A stretch of DNA of 24,490 nucleotides from NCBI GenBank assembly GCA_964344765.1, contig CAYFOM010000052.1, positions 1 through 24,490 of the forward strand. The letters are read 5' to 3'. This document shows, in pieces, positions 24,462 through 24,490 of this stretch. The translations under genes were made by a program, and so were the position numbers. Positions within the stretch are counted from its first letter, which is position 1. Each line of letters begins with the position of its first letter. This DNA comes from JACNIZ01 sp964344765. Lineage in GTDB: Bacteria > Planctomycetota > UBA1135. A model generated the notes under the pieces. That model had not been told where the DNA came from and made no database searches. It was given only the letters and a program-made list of their open reading frames with translations.

Positions 24462-24490
24462 AAAGCAGCAGACTCATCAAATGCCTTCCA

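Overview
The window carries about seventeen protein genes and no recognisable rRNA, tRNA, CRISPR array or insertion sequence. GC is fairly high (near 60 percent by eye) except for the last 1.8 kb. The gene mix points to a Gram-negative bacterium of the Planctomycetota or a related PVC-type lineage: an ECF sigma factor coupled to a Ser/Thr kinase carrying an FGE-sulfatase-like domain, secreted polysaccharide-degrading proteins, a PPi-dependent phosphofructokinase, an outer-membrane porin, and the rare bacterial DNA topoisomerase VI. This assignment is inference from gene content; no marker gene fixes it. Shine-Dalgarno sequences are weak or absent in front of most genes.

Layout: (1) 59-4847 (+) is a two-gene carbohydrate block, a secreted parallel beta-helix protein and a GH95 alpha-L-fucosidase-type hydrolase, probably acting together on fucose-containing glycans outside the cytoplasm. 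(2) 4890-7801 (-) is a translationally coupled pair encoding DNA topoisomerase VI (B then A); subunit A has a histone-H1-like lysine-rich tail. A 30-base hairpin fills the convergent junction with the fucosidase. (3) 7802-8217 is a 416-base divergent control region with repeats. (4) 8218-12722 (+) runs through a FliA-like sigma factor lacking a recognisable region 3, a secreted M1 aminopeptidase-family metalloprotease, an overlapping multi-pass membrane protein, and a CBS-pair protein, closed by a strong hairpin. (5) 12825-13604 (-) is an AIM24-family protein. (6) 13846-17594 (+) holds PPi-phosphofructokinase, an OprO/P-type porin closed by a textbook terminator, and a secreted Ntn-hydrolase-like protein with a C-terminal DUF3471-like domain. 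(7) 17631-21101 (-) holds a 903-residue secreted protein with a glycosidase-like core, and a lipoprotein. (8) 21286-24461 (+) is an ECF sigma / kinase-FGE-like / unknown small protein operon.

The most interesting parts are the topoisomerase VI pair with its histone-like tail and its divergently placed minimal sigma factor; the sigma-kinase-sensor operon, whose base composition changes in the middle of the kinase gene as if the sensor half and the following gene were exchanged; and the unassigned secreted glycosidase-like protein with two glutamates placed as in clan GH-A enzymes.
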